Shown here piece after piece: positions 11,340-21,377 of a DNA stretch of 64,000 bases. A model generated the notes under the pieces. The model was not told where the DNA came from. It searched no databases and saw only the letters and a program-made list of their open reading frames with translations. The number at the start of each line of letters is the position of its first letter. The stretch's first letter is position 1. A program made the translations under genes and the position numbers. The stretch is taken from assembly GCA_022376925.1 (NCBI GenBank), contig JAIOJX010000027.1, positions 21,159,471-21,223,470 of the forward strand. Direction: 5' to 3'. Source of the DNA: Tragulus kanchil (lineage: Eukaryota; Chordata; Mammalia; Artiodactyla; Tragulidae).

Positions 11340-11993
11340 ACCTCTTTGAAACTTTGAGCTCAGCTGGCCCCCGAGGCACAATCAGAAGGGAAGACAGGGT
11401 GACGACAGGTTTGGGAGGGAGAAGGGGGGCAGACATTCCAAACGCCTCCTGCAAGATCGCTCCTCTGAGAGCCAGGACACCGGCCCAAACTCACCCATGT
11501 AGACCACTCGTGCTGGGCAGACAGACAGGGGCCGAGGTCAGAGTTCCAGCTCGGGGTCACTGAGTCGGGGCCTCACTCAACCCCCCGCCTTCAGTCAGGC
11601 TTCCGGTCTGGGAGGAGGCTGCAGCTGGAGATGGGCCTGGATTTGAAGGTCAGGAGGATGCAAGGGCAGTGAATCAAGCAGATCAGGCCCAGAAATAGCA
11701 CAGGTGGGAGAAACTCTGATTCACCGAGTGCTCCGTGGCACCAGCCCAGGGAAAGCGCCGTGGGTGCGGGGCCCTGATCGGCAGCCCGGACCCAGGAGCG
11801 TCACAGCGCCCAGCCTTCGTCCGCGACCAGAGCCCCAGGGACACGCGCCCTGCTCAGACCCAGCCCCAGAGCCCAGGTCCGGGTGCTGGCCTGAGGGCTT
11901 CAGGAGGGAGCTGCCCTGTTTCCCAAGAGAGAACAGATACAGCCCTATCTTCCCCGGTGGCTATGATGGCTTCCCCCAGAAGCGTCCCAGGGC

Positions 11994-12145
11994 AGTGCAC
12001 CCGGCTCCACTGTCCATGGGGTTCGCCAGGCAAGCATACTGGAGTGGGTTGCCATGCCCTCCTCCAGAGGGTCTTCCCAACCCAGAGACTGAACCCAGCT
12101 CTCTTTCAGGCAGCTTCTTTACCACTGAGCCCCCCGGGGACGCCT
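11994..12145 (-). mobile_element. Bov-tA SINE, truncated (copy 2)
   Basis: Duplicate of the element at 10880-11031. Confidence 0.9.
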
Positions 12146-12326
12146 CTGTGATGGGACAACACCCATTGCAGGTGCGGGCCGGTGGGGCAGGTCCCTGAGG
12201 CATGGGCAGCCATCAGGGGGCAGCAGTGAGCTCGCTCAGGTTGGCTTCTCCCCTGTCTGGGGCAGGGGGACCAGCCGGCTGCCATGCTGTAGGGCCCACC
12301 CTGTGCCTTGCCACTCGCTTCTCTCT

Positions 12327-12453
12327 GACATTTTATTGTATTTTTTGGCTCTACTATGTGTCATGCAGGACCGAGTTCTCTGACCAGGAATCGAACCTGT
12401 GCCTCTGGCAGTGGACGTGCAGCGTCCTACCCACTGGACTGCCAGGGAAGTCC
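12327..12453 (-). mobile_element. CHR-type SINE (copy 2)
   Basis: Duplicate of the element at 11213-11339. Confidence 0.85.
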
Positions 12454-12704
12454 ACCTCTTTGAAACTTTGAGCTCAGCTGGCCCCCGAGGCACAATCAGA
12501 AGGGAAGACAGGGTGACGACAGGTTTGGGAGGGAGAAGGGGGGCAGACATTCCAAACGCCTCCTGCAAGATCGCTCCTCTGAGAGCCAGGACACCGGGCC
12601 CAAACTCACCCAGTTATCGTCACCCCTAGAAGCTGAGACCACTCGGCACTGACTGCAGATCTAAGTCGGCTTCACAGTACCCTAGTTCTCACGACCGTGG
12701 GAGG

Positions 12705-12860
12705 AAAAATAATTATTGTTATCCGCCTGGAGATGAGAAAGCGAAAGCTCAGAGCTTCGTATCTGACTCAAGATCACACAGAAAAGACTGGAGATGGGGC
12801 TCTCCCCTCTCAAAAGCCGTATCTGCAGCCCCGCCAGCCTGGCAGCGGAGCGGGATTGCA
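12705..12860 (-). repeat. MIR SINE remnant
   Basis: Antisense MIR: 'attattgttatccgcctgg', 'gatgagaaagcgaaagctca' and 'actcaagatcacacagaaaa' follow the order of the MIR core in reverse. Confidence 0.7.
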
Positions 12861-13904
12861 CCCCGCGCTCCCTGGGCCTGTGGTGGGTGTGGCCTCCTCG
12901 CCCCGTGGCGCCAGGTGTCACCTAAACCAGTCACACCGGCTGTGTGCCCAACAGTTAGCCCTCGGTGGGGGTCAGCGGGGTGGCCCTTGGGCCAACGCAG
13001 CCCTGCCTCCGGTCTTCATGAAGTTGTGCTAGAACACGGCTATGCCCATGCACGGAGGCGCCGGCCATGCCTGCTTCTGCGCTCCGAGGCTGGCTGGAGA
13101 GGTTCCCGCCGGGACCAGACGAGCCGTCATACCCGCGCGATTCACTCTCTGCCCCTGGACAGAAGAGGCTCCGCCCCCGGCCAGCGGCCCGAGGCTCGCC
13201 CAGCTCAGCTGAGAAGACGCTGGGAGCGATGTGGGCGTGGGCGTGCAGGTGGCCCCGGACGGCACCGGTGACCCGCCGCGAGCGGCGTGGGTGTCGCGTG
13301 GGCAGCGAGCTCCTCTCGGAGGGGCCGGGTGTAGAGGCTTTTATCGTCAGAATGGAACGGTGGCTGACGCCGCCGCCGCTGCTGAAATTTAAGTAATTTT
13401 CTCCTAATTAAGCAATTATCTCGGATAGAGCTGCTCCCATCTCGAGGAACATTTTTGGTGGAGGGTGGGGAGGAGCGAGACGGAGGCGCTGCGTTTGGAA
13501 AGACCCAGATATGGAAACACCCTAACGTGCGCTTCCCCGCGGGCGGCGTGGGTGGAGATACCGTGGGAGAGCGGCGTGGACTTCAAAGGCGCACTGGAAG
13601 GTGGCACGATGACCCGCCCCGAGCGCTGCCCGCCCGAGCTGGATGCGCACATGGCGACCAGTGCCTCCCAGAGAGCTGAGCGCGCCAGGGTCCCTGAGAA
13701 AGAAGAGCTGGGTTCAGGGTGGGCACCGGTCCATTTATGTAGGCAGAGCCTTGGAGGCCAGCAAAGGGGAGTGAGGCGGACTTCATCCTTCTGTCGGGGC
13801 GGCAGAGCTGGACCTCCTAGAAGAGCCAGTCTCAGAACAGGAGACTCACCCCGTCTTCCCGCAGGGACGTCGCACAGTCACGGGTGGGCTCAGCACTCCT
13901 CTGC
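12861..13904. other. GC-rich unique DNA, no gene seen
   Basis: CpG-rich over 13050-13330 and 13480-13660, with an AT-rich block between (13335-13460). No recognisable coding exon; plus-strand frames here end inside the following SINE. Confidence 0.5.
13335..13460. promoter_or_regulatory. Possible conserved non-coding element
   Basis: An AT-rich island of about 100 bases between two CpG-rich tracts, with 'gaaatttaagtaattttc' followed by 'tcctaattaagcaattatc'. The TAATTA-type core is a homeodomain-like site. Position and composition suggest an enhancer core. This is inference. Confidence 0.35.
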
Positions 13905-14127
13905 AGGCGTGCGAAGCCGCTCAGTCCTGTCCACCTCTTGGTGTTCCTGTGGACTGTCGCCTGCCAGGCTCCTCAGTGCATGGGGTTCTCCAGGCAAAAA
14001 CACTGGAGTGGGTGGCCATGCCCTCCTCCAGGAAATCTCCCCGACTCAGGGATCAAACCCGCGTCTCTCGTGTCTCCGCGTTGGTAGGCAGGGTCTTTCT
14101 TTACCACTAGTGCCACCCGAGAAGCCC
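13905..14127 (-). mobile_element. Bov-tA SINE
   Basis: Full-length antisense Bov-tA: 'ccgctcagtcctgtccacct', 'cactggagtgggtggccatg', 'agggatcaaacccgcgtctc' and 'ctttaccactagtgccacc'. Confidence 0.95.
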
Positions 14128-14309
14128 CGCACTCCTGCACAGGCACCCAGTCCAGATGCCCCAGCCACCGTGGACGCCGTGCCTGCCGCCTAGGGGTACG
14201 GTAGCCAACGAAGACAGATGACCCGATGCGCTGGACTTGCACAAAAATGATAGGGAAAGGTGGAATGTAAGAGGGTCCCAATTATTACACGGGACACACT
14301 TATGTCAAG

Positions 14310-14515
14310 GGCGCAGTGGTCAAGAGCTCGCCTACCAGTGCAAGAGACACAAGTTCAGTCTTTGGATTGGAAAGATCCCCTGGAGAAGGAAACGACAGCC
14401 CACTCCAGTCTTCTTGCCTGGGAAATCCCAGGGACGGAGGAGCCTGGCGGGCTGCAGTCCATGGGGTCAGAAAGAGTCAGACAGGACGAAACAACAACAG
14501 CAAAACACGTATGCC
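14310..14515 (+). mobile_element. Bov-tA SINE
   Basis: Sense Bov-tA: 'tggtcaagagctcgcctacc', 'aagatcccctggagaaggaa', 'acggaggagcctggcgggct' and 'aaagagtcagacaggacga', ending in an A/C-rich tail. Confidence 0.95.
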
Positions 14516-14955
14516 AGAGAGCTGGCGTTGTTTAGTTCCGTTTTGTTGTTTCATTAACAACACATTCTGTAGTTTTCTTCGTGAAACCTGGCCTCTTTGC
14601 CCAGGGTACATGCTCTCAAAACCTTCTCCCCACAATTCCCCTGCAAGGAAATGGCCGTTCATTCCCAGGCGCTCACTGGATCGAATGCAGACAGCCCGAG
14701 GGAGCCAGGCTGGAGATCCAGTAATTCTGGCCTCAGAGGGAGCTATGGAAAACCAGAGAGCTCCTGGCTCATCAGGCTGAGGCGGGTATGTTTCCCCTTG
14801 GGAGTCAGATAGAGGAAAGCTAGAAAGGAAAGGGGGAAAGGCCCTAGCTTTGGGGGGTAACCATTTACTATGAAGGAAAAAAATTTTAAAAGGTTTGGTT
14901 GACAGATGTTTCTTTGTGAAATAGGTGGAAACTGTTCTCTTACCCATTTCCAACA
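14516..14955. other. Unique DNA, no gene seen
   Basis: Mixed composition; the last 100 bases (14860-14955) are AT-rich. No repeat or exon recognised. Confidence 0.45.
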
Positions 14956-14958
14956 GAT

Positions 14959-15217
14959 TGTTTTTTAAAACATTTTTTATTTTTTATTTATTTTCATCCA
15001 TCTTTTTATTCTTTGGCCTGTGTGGGCCTTCCACTGCAGTGGCCTCTCCTGTAGCAGAGCACCGGCTCTGGGCACTCCGGAGAGCTGGCTGGTAATTGGA
15101 CACACTGGCCCAGCTGCTCTGCGACAGGTGGGAATCCTCCTGGGCCAGGGATTGAACCGGTGCCCCTTGCTCTGCAAGGCAGACTCTTTACCCACTGGAC
15201 CACCAGGGAAGGGAAGC
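14959..15217 (-). mobile_element. CHR-type SINE, long variant
   Basis: Antisense element: A/T-rich tail 'attttttattttttattta', then 'ccggctctgggcactccgg', 'taattggacacactggccca', 'gggattgaaccggtgcccct' and 'ccactggaccaccagggaag'. It is flanked by 'ccaacagatt' on both sides (near 14950 and 15222), a target-site duplication from L1-type retrotransposition. Confidence 0.92.
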
Positions 15218-15229
15218 CCTCCAACAGAT

Positions 15230-16349
15230 TATTGACTGGATCTTGCGTATCTTTCCACGGGAACCAGGAAAACAGACTTGTTTTTTTTTCCAGTGGAAAA
15301 CATCATCCGGGACTACAGGAGTTTGACTCCGAGCTAGCAGGCAAAGGAGTCAAGTCAGGTCCTGCTTGCAGGGGCCCAGGTGGGCGGACCTGAGCCCGAT
15401 GCAGATGGCGCAGGGGCTGTTCCGTTACCGCTTGACTCGGGGAGGGTCCGTCATCGCCCAGGGTGGCCACAGGCCCGGTGCCCTTAGCCTGGCCTCTGCC
15501 AGCGCTGGGCTTGACGGCAACGGAGAGGCAGTGGGCGTGGCTTGGAGCTGCCCCTCACCGCTTCCCAGCTGAGGGGTTGGCGGGAAAGAAGGGGCACAGT
15601 GCAGGGCCCCCCGACCACTTCTCAGGGGCGTGTGGCAAGCGGAGGCAGCTGAGAACCACAAAGGGAGCCGTGCCTGGTGGGCGAAGACCCAGGGAACCCA
15701 GAATGAAACGCATCGGTTCAAGGGCACAGACTGGTCCCGGGTGGCCACCTTCTCGACCTCCTTCCGCCTGCGGCTGGGGGTCCGGGCAGCTCAGACCCCA
15801 CCCAGCGCGGAGGGCTACAGTCGATGAAGGCCGAGAAAAGCTCCGCCGTATTTATTCCCCAGAAGTGCGGCGGGACTTGCATAAAAGGAAAGGGCAACGC
15901 TTGTAGAGACATAAAAGGAGAGTTTAGTTTTTATGCAGTGGTAACCTGGGGGATTAATTCCCGGCTGACAGAGGTCACGCGACAGGCACTGAGTGTTAAG
16001 CGGGTGGAGAAGACCCTGGGGAAGCAGGGAGGCGGCAGGCGGGCGGAGGAGGAGCAGGGGAGGCTGGGGGAGGGGGCGGCGGAGGGCGGGTCCGTAAGGT
16101 GTGGGTGCTGGAGCCCCATTTCAAGGCCAGTCAGGCGGGACTTCCAAGGCAGAACTCAAGGCTGCTCCCATTGGCCGCACAGCTATCAGGCACCTGCCGC
16201 AAGTTGGGACCTGGCTTGTTGCCATGGAGATTACAGCGATGGGTAAACTGGGGTTCTGGCTCTCAAGACCCTGTCTTTGGGGGTACTAGGAGCTATGCTT
16301 GCGGTCATGGGGGCCATCGGGCATGTCACACAGAGCGTCGCCAGGGTCC
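15230..16349. other. Unique DNA, no gene seen
   Basis: GC-rich with a conserved-looking block at 15820-15975. No exon recognised. Confidence 0.45.
15820..15975. promoter_or_regulatory. Possible conserved non-coding element
   Basis: Contains 'gccgtatttattccccag', 'cataaaaggaaagggcaacg', 'gacataaaaggagagttt' and 'ggggattaattcccgg'. AT-richer than both flanks and not a repeat I know. Two 'cataaaagga' boxes lie about 30 bases apart. Confidence 0.3.
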
Positions 16350-16520
16350 CAGACCCCATGGGTTGGAATTCTGCTTCCTGGACTACAAACTCTGCCCTCT
16401 GGGGGCAAGATGCTCGTTTCTCCGGGCCTCAGTTTCCTAGCAAAGAGAATAGTCAGGATGCCATCTCCTGAGATGGTTCTGGGGATTTATGTGAATCGAG
16501 GTGGCCTGCCACCTGTCTAT
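16350..16520 (+). repeat. MIR SINE remnant
   Basis: 'ccatgggttggaattctgc', 'ccgggcctcagtttcctagc' and 'ggatttatgtgaatcg' follow the MIR consensus in sense order. The next 16580-16700 ('gacttctgacctggatttta') resembles another old L2-like repeat. Confidence 0.65.
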
Positions 16521-16888
16521 CTAAGGATCTCTGACGGCCCAGTGCGATTCATTCATTGACACGGTCTAGGACAGTGTCATGGAGGAGGTGACTTCTGACC
16601 TGGATTTTAAAGGACGCAGTGAGACCTACCTGTGAAGAGATAAGGGGCCAGACTTCTCAGTAGGGGCTCCAGGACGAGGAAAACCTTGGAAGTATGACAG
16701 CCGGACCCGAGCGGGCTGCCGCGCTGGCACTGGAGGCTTGGTGTGCAGGGGGCTGGGCCAGCTTCAGGGAGACTCCTGTAAATATGCAAGGCTGAGCTCT
16801 GGATCCTGGGTGGCGGGCAGGCAAGCACGTCTGCTCAGCTGCCCTGTCCATGGGGCTGCTAAAGGTGGGGGACTCTTTAAGTTGAGGG

Positions 16889-17067
16889 GCCTCCCTGGTG
16901 GCTCAGACAGGGGGCTCAGGTTTGAGTCCTGGGTGAGGAAGATCGGCTGGAGGAGGCATGGCTACCCACTCTAGTGTTCTTGCCTGGAGAATCCATCCCA
17001 CGGACAGAGGAGCCTGGCGGGCGACAGTCCACAGGGTCGCAGAGAGTGGGACAGGACTGAACGACCA
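16889..17067 (+). mobile_element. Bov-tA SINE
   Basis: Sense Bov-tA: 'cctccctggtggctcagaca', 'ctagtgttcttgcctggaga', 'acagaggagcctggcgggcg' and 'cagggtcgcagagagtggga'. Confidence 0.95.
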
Positions 17068-17179
17068 GCAGGTTCACTCTCATCTTAGCTGAGGCCACCT
17101 GTCCGGCTTCTGAAGGCGTTAATCACGTCAGAGTCCTCCGGCTGGGGGAGAACGATGTGGTTTAAAGTTTTCCACCAGG

Positions 17180-17509
17180 GCTTCCCCTGGTGGTCCAGTG
17201 GGTAAGGACACCGCCTTGCAGTGCAAGGGGCACCGGTTTGATCCCTGGCCTGGGAAGATCCCATGTGCCACGGAGCGGCTGGACTGATGTGTCCAATCAC
17301 CAAGCCGGAGCTCTGGAGCGCATGCGCCCAGAGCCGGTGCTCTGCAGCGAGAGAGGCCACCGTGATGGGAGGCCCACAGGAGCCAAAGAACAAAGACGGA
17401 TGAAAATGGATAAATGAAAGACCAATAGAAGTGGCTTGCCTGCTCCCCTCCCTCCCCAACCTGACCCCTACCCAAAAATAAATAAATAAATACATCTTAA
17501 AAAAAAAAA
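17180..17509 (+). mobile_element. CHR-type SINE, long variant
   Basis: Complete element: tRNA-Glu-like head ('tggtggtccagtgggtaagg' spans the A-box region, 'ccggtttgatccctgg' the B box), a second module 'ctctggagcgcatgcgccca', then a 3' module with 'ccaaagaacaaagacggatg' and 'gaccaatagaagtggc', ending in an A-rich tail with 'aaataaataaataaatac'. Flanked by the direct repeat 'agttttccacca' (near 17167 and 17510), a clear target-site duplication. Confidence 0.95.
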
Positions 17510-17519
17510 AGTTTTCCAC

Positions 17520-17700
17520 CAGCCACATGGAAAAAGTAAACAACACACAACCAGGTGAGATGAATTTGAATAGCATGCTTTATTTGACAGAACATACACT
17601 AAATATTATCGTGTAGGTGTGTAATCGCTGTAAAGGAATTATTCATGAGCTCTTCCGCATCTCTCTGCTTTCGGCTGTGATGGAAATCTGTGTGTAATTG
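17520..17700. promoter_or_regulatory. Possible conserved non-coding element
   Basis: AT-rich, CpG-poor: 'gatgaatttgaatagcatgc', 'tttatttgacagaacataca', 'aaggaattattcatgagc' and 'tgtgtaattgacacc'. The SINE at 17180-17509 landed at its upstream edge. Not a known repeat. Confidence 0.35.
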
Positions 17701-17719
17701 ACACCTGGCGTGTATCCTT

Positions 17720-18379
17720 TCGCTCAGCCACGTCAGTCCCTTCTGGTTCTTCGCGACCCTGTGGAGCGTCGTGCGTCCCTAGCTCACTGTCAAGCGCTCA
17801 ACAGCCTCGTGGGGCCTCGGGCTGCCCTACGAGACGGAGCTGGAAGAGAAGTGTCCCTGAGCGAGGCTCCTCTTCTATCGGATCCAGAGGTGGCCTGTGT
17901 CCGGGGCTCTCCACACCCTCACGTCTGGACACGGGCTCCCCGGCTGGCCCCGCTGGTGTGTGTGTTTCCTCGGGGCGACCAGGGAGGGCAGCAGCTGGGG
18001 TGACTGTGGGGCGGGGCGGGGTCGGCGAGCACCCGGACAGAGGCTGCTCCTGAGGGGCCTCCCACAGCCCCGGGCTTCCCAGCTTCGGGGCCGAGGGCTC
18101 CGGGCGTGAGCAGGGGAAGCCGCTGGCCCGGAGGGAGGCGCCCGGGAGAGCGCCAGCGCCCGAGACGGTGGAGAGGCCATGCGTGGTTCTGCCCGTCGCA
18201 CCCGGGCCGAGACCTGAAGCTCAGGCTGTCCCCTCGCCCCAGCACGCAGCACTCTGCCGCCTGTGGACTCGGAGCTGTGCCCGCAGAAGGCACTGTTTGC
18301 TCGCTGGCTGCGAATGAGCAGGCGCCGTGCTGACGCGCATGAGCCCGGTGAGCCGCGCAGCCGTCCCCAAGCCCGCCGT
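17720..18379. other. GC-rich unique DNA, no gene seen
   Basis: CpG-rich, especially 17990-18360. A weak Bov-tA-like tail may lie at 17720-17790 ('cgtcagtcccttctggttct'). No exon recognised. Confidence 0.45.
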
Positions 18380-18572
18380 GGCTGTTCACTCGGCCATGTC
18401 TGACTCTGCGACCCCACAGACTGCCGCCCACCAGGCTTCCCTGTCCCTCCCCGTCTCCTGGAGTGTGCTCAAACTCACGCCCATTGAGTCGATGATGCCT
18501 TCCAGCCATCGCACCCTTTGTCACCTGCTTCTCCTCCTGCCCTCCGTCGTTCCCAGCATCAAGGCCTTTCCT
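18380..18572 (-). mobile_element. BovB LINE 3' fragment
   Basis: Antisense BovB (RTE-type LINE): 'tgttcactcggccatgtctg', 'gtgtgctcaaactcacgccc', 'attgagtcgatgatgccttc' and 'tcccagcatcaaggcctttc' follow the BovB 3' region in reverse. Confidence 0.85.
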
Positions 18573-18579
18573 CTTGAGA

Positions 18580-18705
18580 TGGGTCCTGTTATTATCTCCA
18601 TTTTAAAGATGAGACCAAGGGGGCACAGAGAGGTTAAGCAGCTTGTCTGAAATCACACAACTCGTTGGGGTGGGGGTGCCCGGGATTTGGACTTGAGTGG
18701 GGCTC
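18580..18705 (-). repeat. MIR SINE remnant
   Basis: 'ttattatctccattttaaag', 'cacagagaggttaagcagct' and 'tctgaaatcacacaactcgt' match the antisense MIR core. It abuts the BovB fragment. Confidence 0.85.
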
Positions 18706-18959
18706 CACCGGGGTGCCAGCCGTTTACCTAGGCGCTTGCGGGCCTCCTGTCACCTGGAATCCACATCTTGACGAGAGGAGATGGAACGCCGGGAGGCTGG
18801 AGCCGGTGACAAGCAGGGCGAAGGCTGCGTCTGGCCACAGAGCCGTCGCGGACGGCAGAGGACGGCATCGCCCGACCGGCTGGGCTGGAACAGGATGGAA
18901 GGCAGACAGGCTCTGCGACGGGGTCTCCTGCTCCACTGGACGGGAGGGCGCGCGAGGAA

Positions 18960-19110
18960 AGGGAAGCCTGTGACCTCACTGGCTGGGCCAGCGGCCAATG
19001 ACATCACCAGGAGGGCGAGGAGCCCGGCCCGGGAGAGTTATTTATGGAAACGGCTGGCAGCCAGGCCCAGCAGCTCCAGAGCGGTTTCAGATGTGGTTGA
19101 AATGAAGCCT
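18960..19110 (+). promoter_or_regulatory. Promoter- or enhancer-like block
   Basis: Contains 'cctgtgacctcactggc', then 'ggccaatgacatcaccagg' (a CCAAT box next to a CRE-like TGACATCA), a GC-rich tract, and 'gagttatttatggaaacgg' (TATA- or MEF2-like) about 45 bases further on. The order could suit a promoter. No exon or transcript is recognisable downstream, so this is tentative. Confidence 0.3.
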
Positions 19111-19470
19111 CCAGCTGGCCCGGCGGGGCCGCCAGGGCTGGGCAGGATGTGGGAGCCGGACGGCTGGAGGACGCTGGCAGCTGGTGGGGCCGGGGCAGGG
19201 GGTCCCTGGGCTCTTCCTATTTGGAGCCCGCCCACCCCTCCCCACCCTTGCTCTGGGGAGCCTCTGGTCGGCTGGCCCCTCAGGGCGGGGTCGGGGGGGA
19301 TCGCCCATTCACAACTGGGAGACCAGATGGGCCCAGAAAAGGCCGCCTGGGGATTTCACTGGCTCTGCATTTGCGCGCCTGAGGGCGTGTGCCCACGGGC
19401 AGGGCTATTGTGTGGGCTTCTGTATCAACGGGGAGATTCATTCTCTGATTCCGTGGATGTTGGTGCCCAC

Positions 19471-19545
19471 GTGTGTGTAGGTCGGTTTGTGAGTGTGTGG
19501 ATAGACGCTAATTGTGAGTGTATGTGTGTGCGTGCACGCACGAGA
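19471..19545. repeat. Imperfect TG-rich low-complexity run
   Basis: Interrupted TG/CG dinucleotides, for example 'gtgtgtaggtcggtttgtga' and 'gtatgtgtgtgcgtgcacgc'. Confidence 0.7.
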
Positions 19546-19589
19546 GAGGGAGAAGCAGAGAAAGACTGAGAAGCAGCAGACGGGGAGAG

Positions 19590-19800
19590 AGGAATCACTG
19601 GGGGAAGCTGGGAAATATCATTTCGGTGGAAGATGCAGAGGCACTTAGAGAAGCTTCAGCAAAACTAGACAAACCTTTCAATCCATTTATCAAAAGTGCC
19701 CGAAGCGCTGCTGCCCGGGCACGTGCAACAGGAATGAAATATTGAGCAGAACCAGCAATTGTGGGAGTGGAGGAGTCCCATAAATAAGGGGTTACTGCCG
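19590..19800. promoter_or_regulatory. Possible conserved non-coding element
   Basis: AT-richer than its flanks: 'gggaaatatcatttcggtgg', 'caatccatttatcaaaagtg', 'aatgaaatattgagcagaac' and 'tcccataaataaggggttac'. The plus strand is open from about 19518 to 19745, and its last 44 or so residues are alanine- and arginine-rich, but I recognise no protein family and no splice acceptor is compelling. A regulatory element is more likely than an exon. Confidence 0.3.
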
Positions 19801-21022
19801 CGCTCACCCTGACTCGGCTGGGCTTGCTCCAGCCGACGCCCCCGCCCGGCGCGTCCCGTGGTCCTCCAGGCCCGGCCTGCGTCCCCCGGGTTCTGACCAG
19901 AGGCCTCGGGGGAGGGGGCCAGGGGCTCAGGGGGACCAAGTGGCCCAGCCCTGTGCAGACGAGCTTGGTGAGAGGGCAGCTCGGGGCCTTGCTTCTTGTG
20001 CCCCTGGGGCTTACAAACTATCCGCCCCACTTTAAAACCCTCCCGGAGGTCCAGGTGATCCCAGTGGAGGTTGGGTGGTCATTCTCTGAGCCCCCGTGGG
20101 GAGCAGCCACGACTGCACGGGAGGACCAGGCAATGGCTCACAGGCCTCCTGCCCCCAGACCCCAGGCTGCGCTGTCTCTGAGAGCCCCACCTTCCTGACC
20201 CAGGCCCACGACTTGACAGTCTGGCTTTCTGAGTGGTGGGTGGATGGACAGACATCCGGGCACATCAACTGAACGGGGCACTCCTCCTCTAATACTTCTG
20301 TGCCCTCTCTTTCACGCCACCCCCTCCTAGATGCCCGAAGAGGAGACACATCTTCATGCGGTAATTTGCAAAGACTCCTAAAACATGCGTCCACAAAAGA
20401 GGTTGCTTGCCTAGATAGGTTCACCTCAGTTCCACAGCTGGGCATTGGAAGTGGGCTCTGCCCAGCCCCCAACCACACACACACACACAGGCTCACAACT
20501 CAGGGTACCACCCCTGCACCCCGCGGCTCCTCATTGGCTCTTCTCTTCCCTGAACCACCAGCTGCTCAAAATATAGCCTGCATCGTTGCATCTTGATGTC
20601 AGGAACCGAAAGGGCGGGGCGCATGGCTCAGGAGACACCAGCCAGGCCGGCGGCTGCAGGAGGCCATGCTCTGAGCTCTCGGCTGAGATCGGCACGGGAA
20701 AGACACGGCTGAGAGGCTCTCTGGGTTGCCAGGCTAAATACCTGGAATGCAGGAAATAGGATTAAGCCTCAGCAGGAAGCAGAGGGATAAAGGTTAATGA
20801 GGGAAGCCGGGAGTACGGGCAGACGGGCTGTGCCCATGGACAAAAGGGCAGCGTCTGGGCTCCCAGGGAGCAGCCTGAGGTCACGTGGCCCACCCTTCTG
20901 CTTTTACACACCCTGCCGATGGGAGCCCCTCGTTCTCTAGACAGTGGAAAGTTCTTGGAAAGCGGAAGCCCTAGGCACAAGTTGCCCTCTGTAGGCCTGG
21001 TTCACCGCCTCATCGTAGTTAC

Positions 21023-21309
21023 TTTTTTTTTGCAGGTTAGGGAGGGAGGGGGCTGGGCGGGCCACGTTTTTCATTTATCTATTTTCATCCGTCTTTGTTC
21101 TTTGGCTCCTGTGGGCCTCCCATCGCGGTGGCCTCTGTTGTCGCAGAGCACCGGCTCTGGGCGCATGCGCTCCAGAGCTCCTGCTCAGTAGTTGGACACA
21201 TTGGTCCAGCCGCTCCGTGGCACGTGGGATCTTCCCAGGCCAGGGATCGAACCGGCGCCCCTTGCACTGCAAGGCGGTGTCCTTACCCACTGGACCACCA
21301 GGGAAGTCC
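21023..21309 (-). mobile_element. CHR-type SINE, long variant (copy 1)
   Basis: Antisense, nearly full length, with 'atttatctattttcatccgt', 'gctctgggcgcatgcgctcc', 'gggatcgaaccggcgcccct' and 'actggaccaccagggaagtc'. Flanked by 'cctcatcgtagtt' (21008-21020) and 'cctcattgtagtt' (21310-21322): a 13-base target-site duplication with one mismatch. Confidence 0.95.
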
Positions 21310-21377
21310 CCTCATTGTAGTTTCTGTCCTGGTCCCCCAAGAGCTTGGATTTGTGACGGTCCCTGTGGGACCCAAGT

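Larger units (their letters stand above)
10389..12615 (+). repeat. Direct duplication 3 (copies 10389-11500 and 11508-12615)
   Basis: Offset about 1115 bases. Copy 2 starts with a deletion relative to copy 1 ('gcagacagacaggggcc' against 'gcagaagccagacgcagggg'). The end of copy 1 (11481-11507) loses one base and drifts away from the copy 2 sequence before the junction. Internally I see one substitution (gtaggggg against gcaggggg) and one C indel (tgcccctg against tgccctg). Confidence 0.96.
18706..20624. other. GC-rich unique DNA, no gene seen
   Basis: About 1.9 kb without a recognised gene. Within it lie a promoter-like block (18960-19110), a TG-rich low-complexity run (19471-19545), a conserved-looking AT-richer block (19590-19800) and a short CA run (about 20476-20489). 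Confidence 0.45.

Noticed and set aside
17180..17260. tRNA-like heads with A and B boxes, as possible tRNA-Glu genes
   Set aside because: The heads are SINE heads: no proper anticodon arm, followed by the SINE body and A-rich tail, with target-site duplications around the whole element.
18665..19569. Overlapping 262- and 102-residue frames as a gene near the promoter-like block
   Set aside because: Both strands are open in several frames, the composition is GC-driven, and no family is recognisable.
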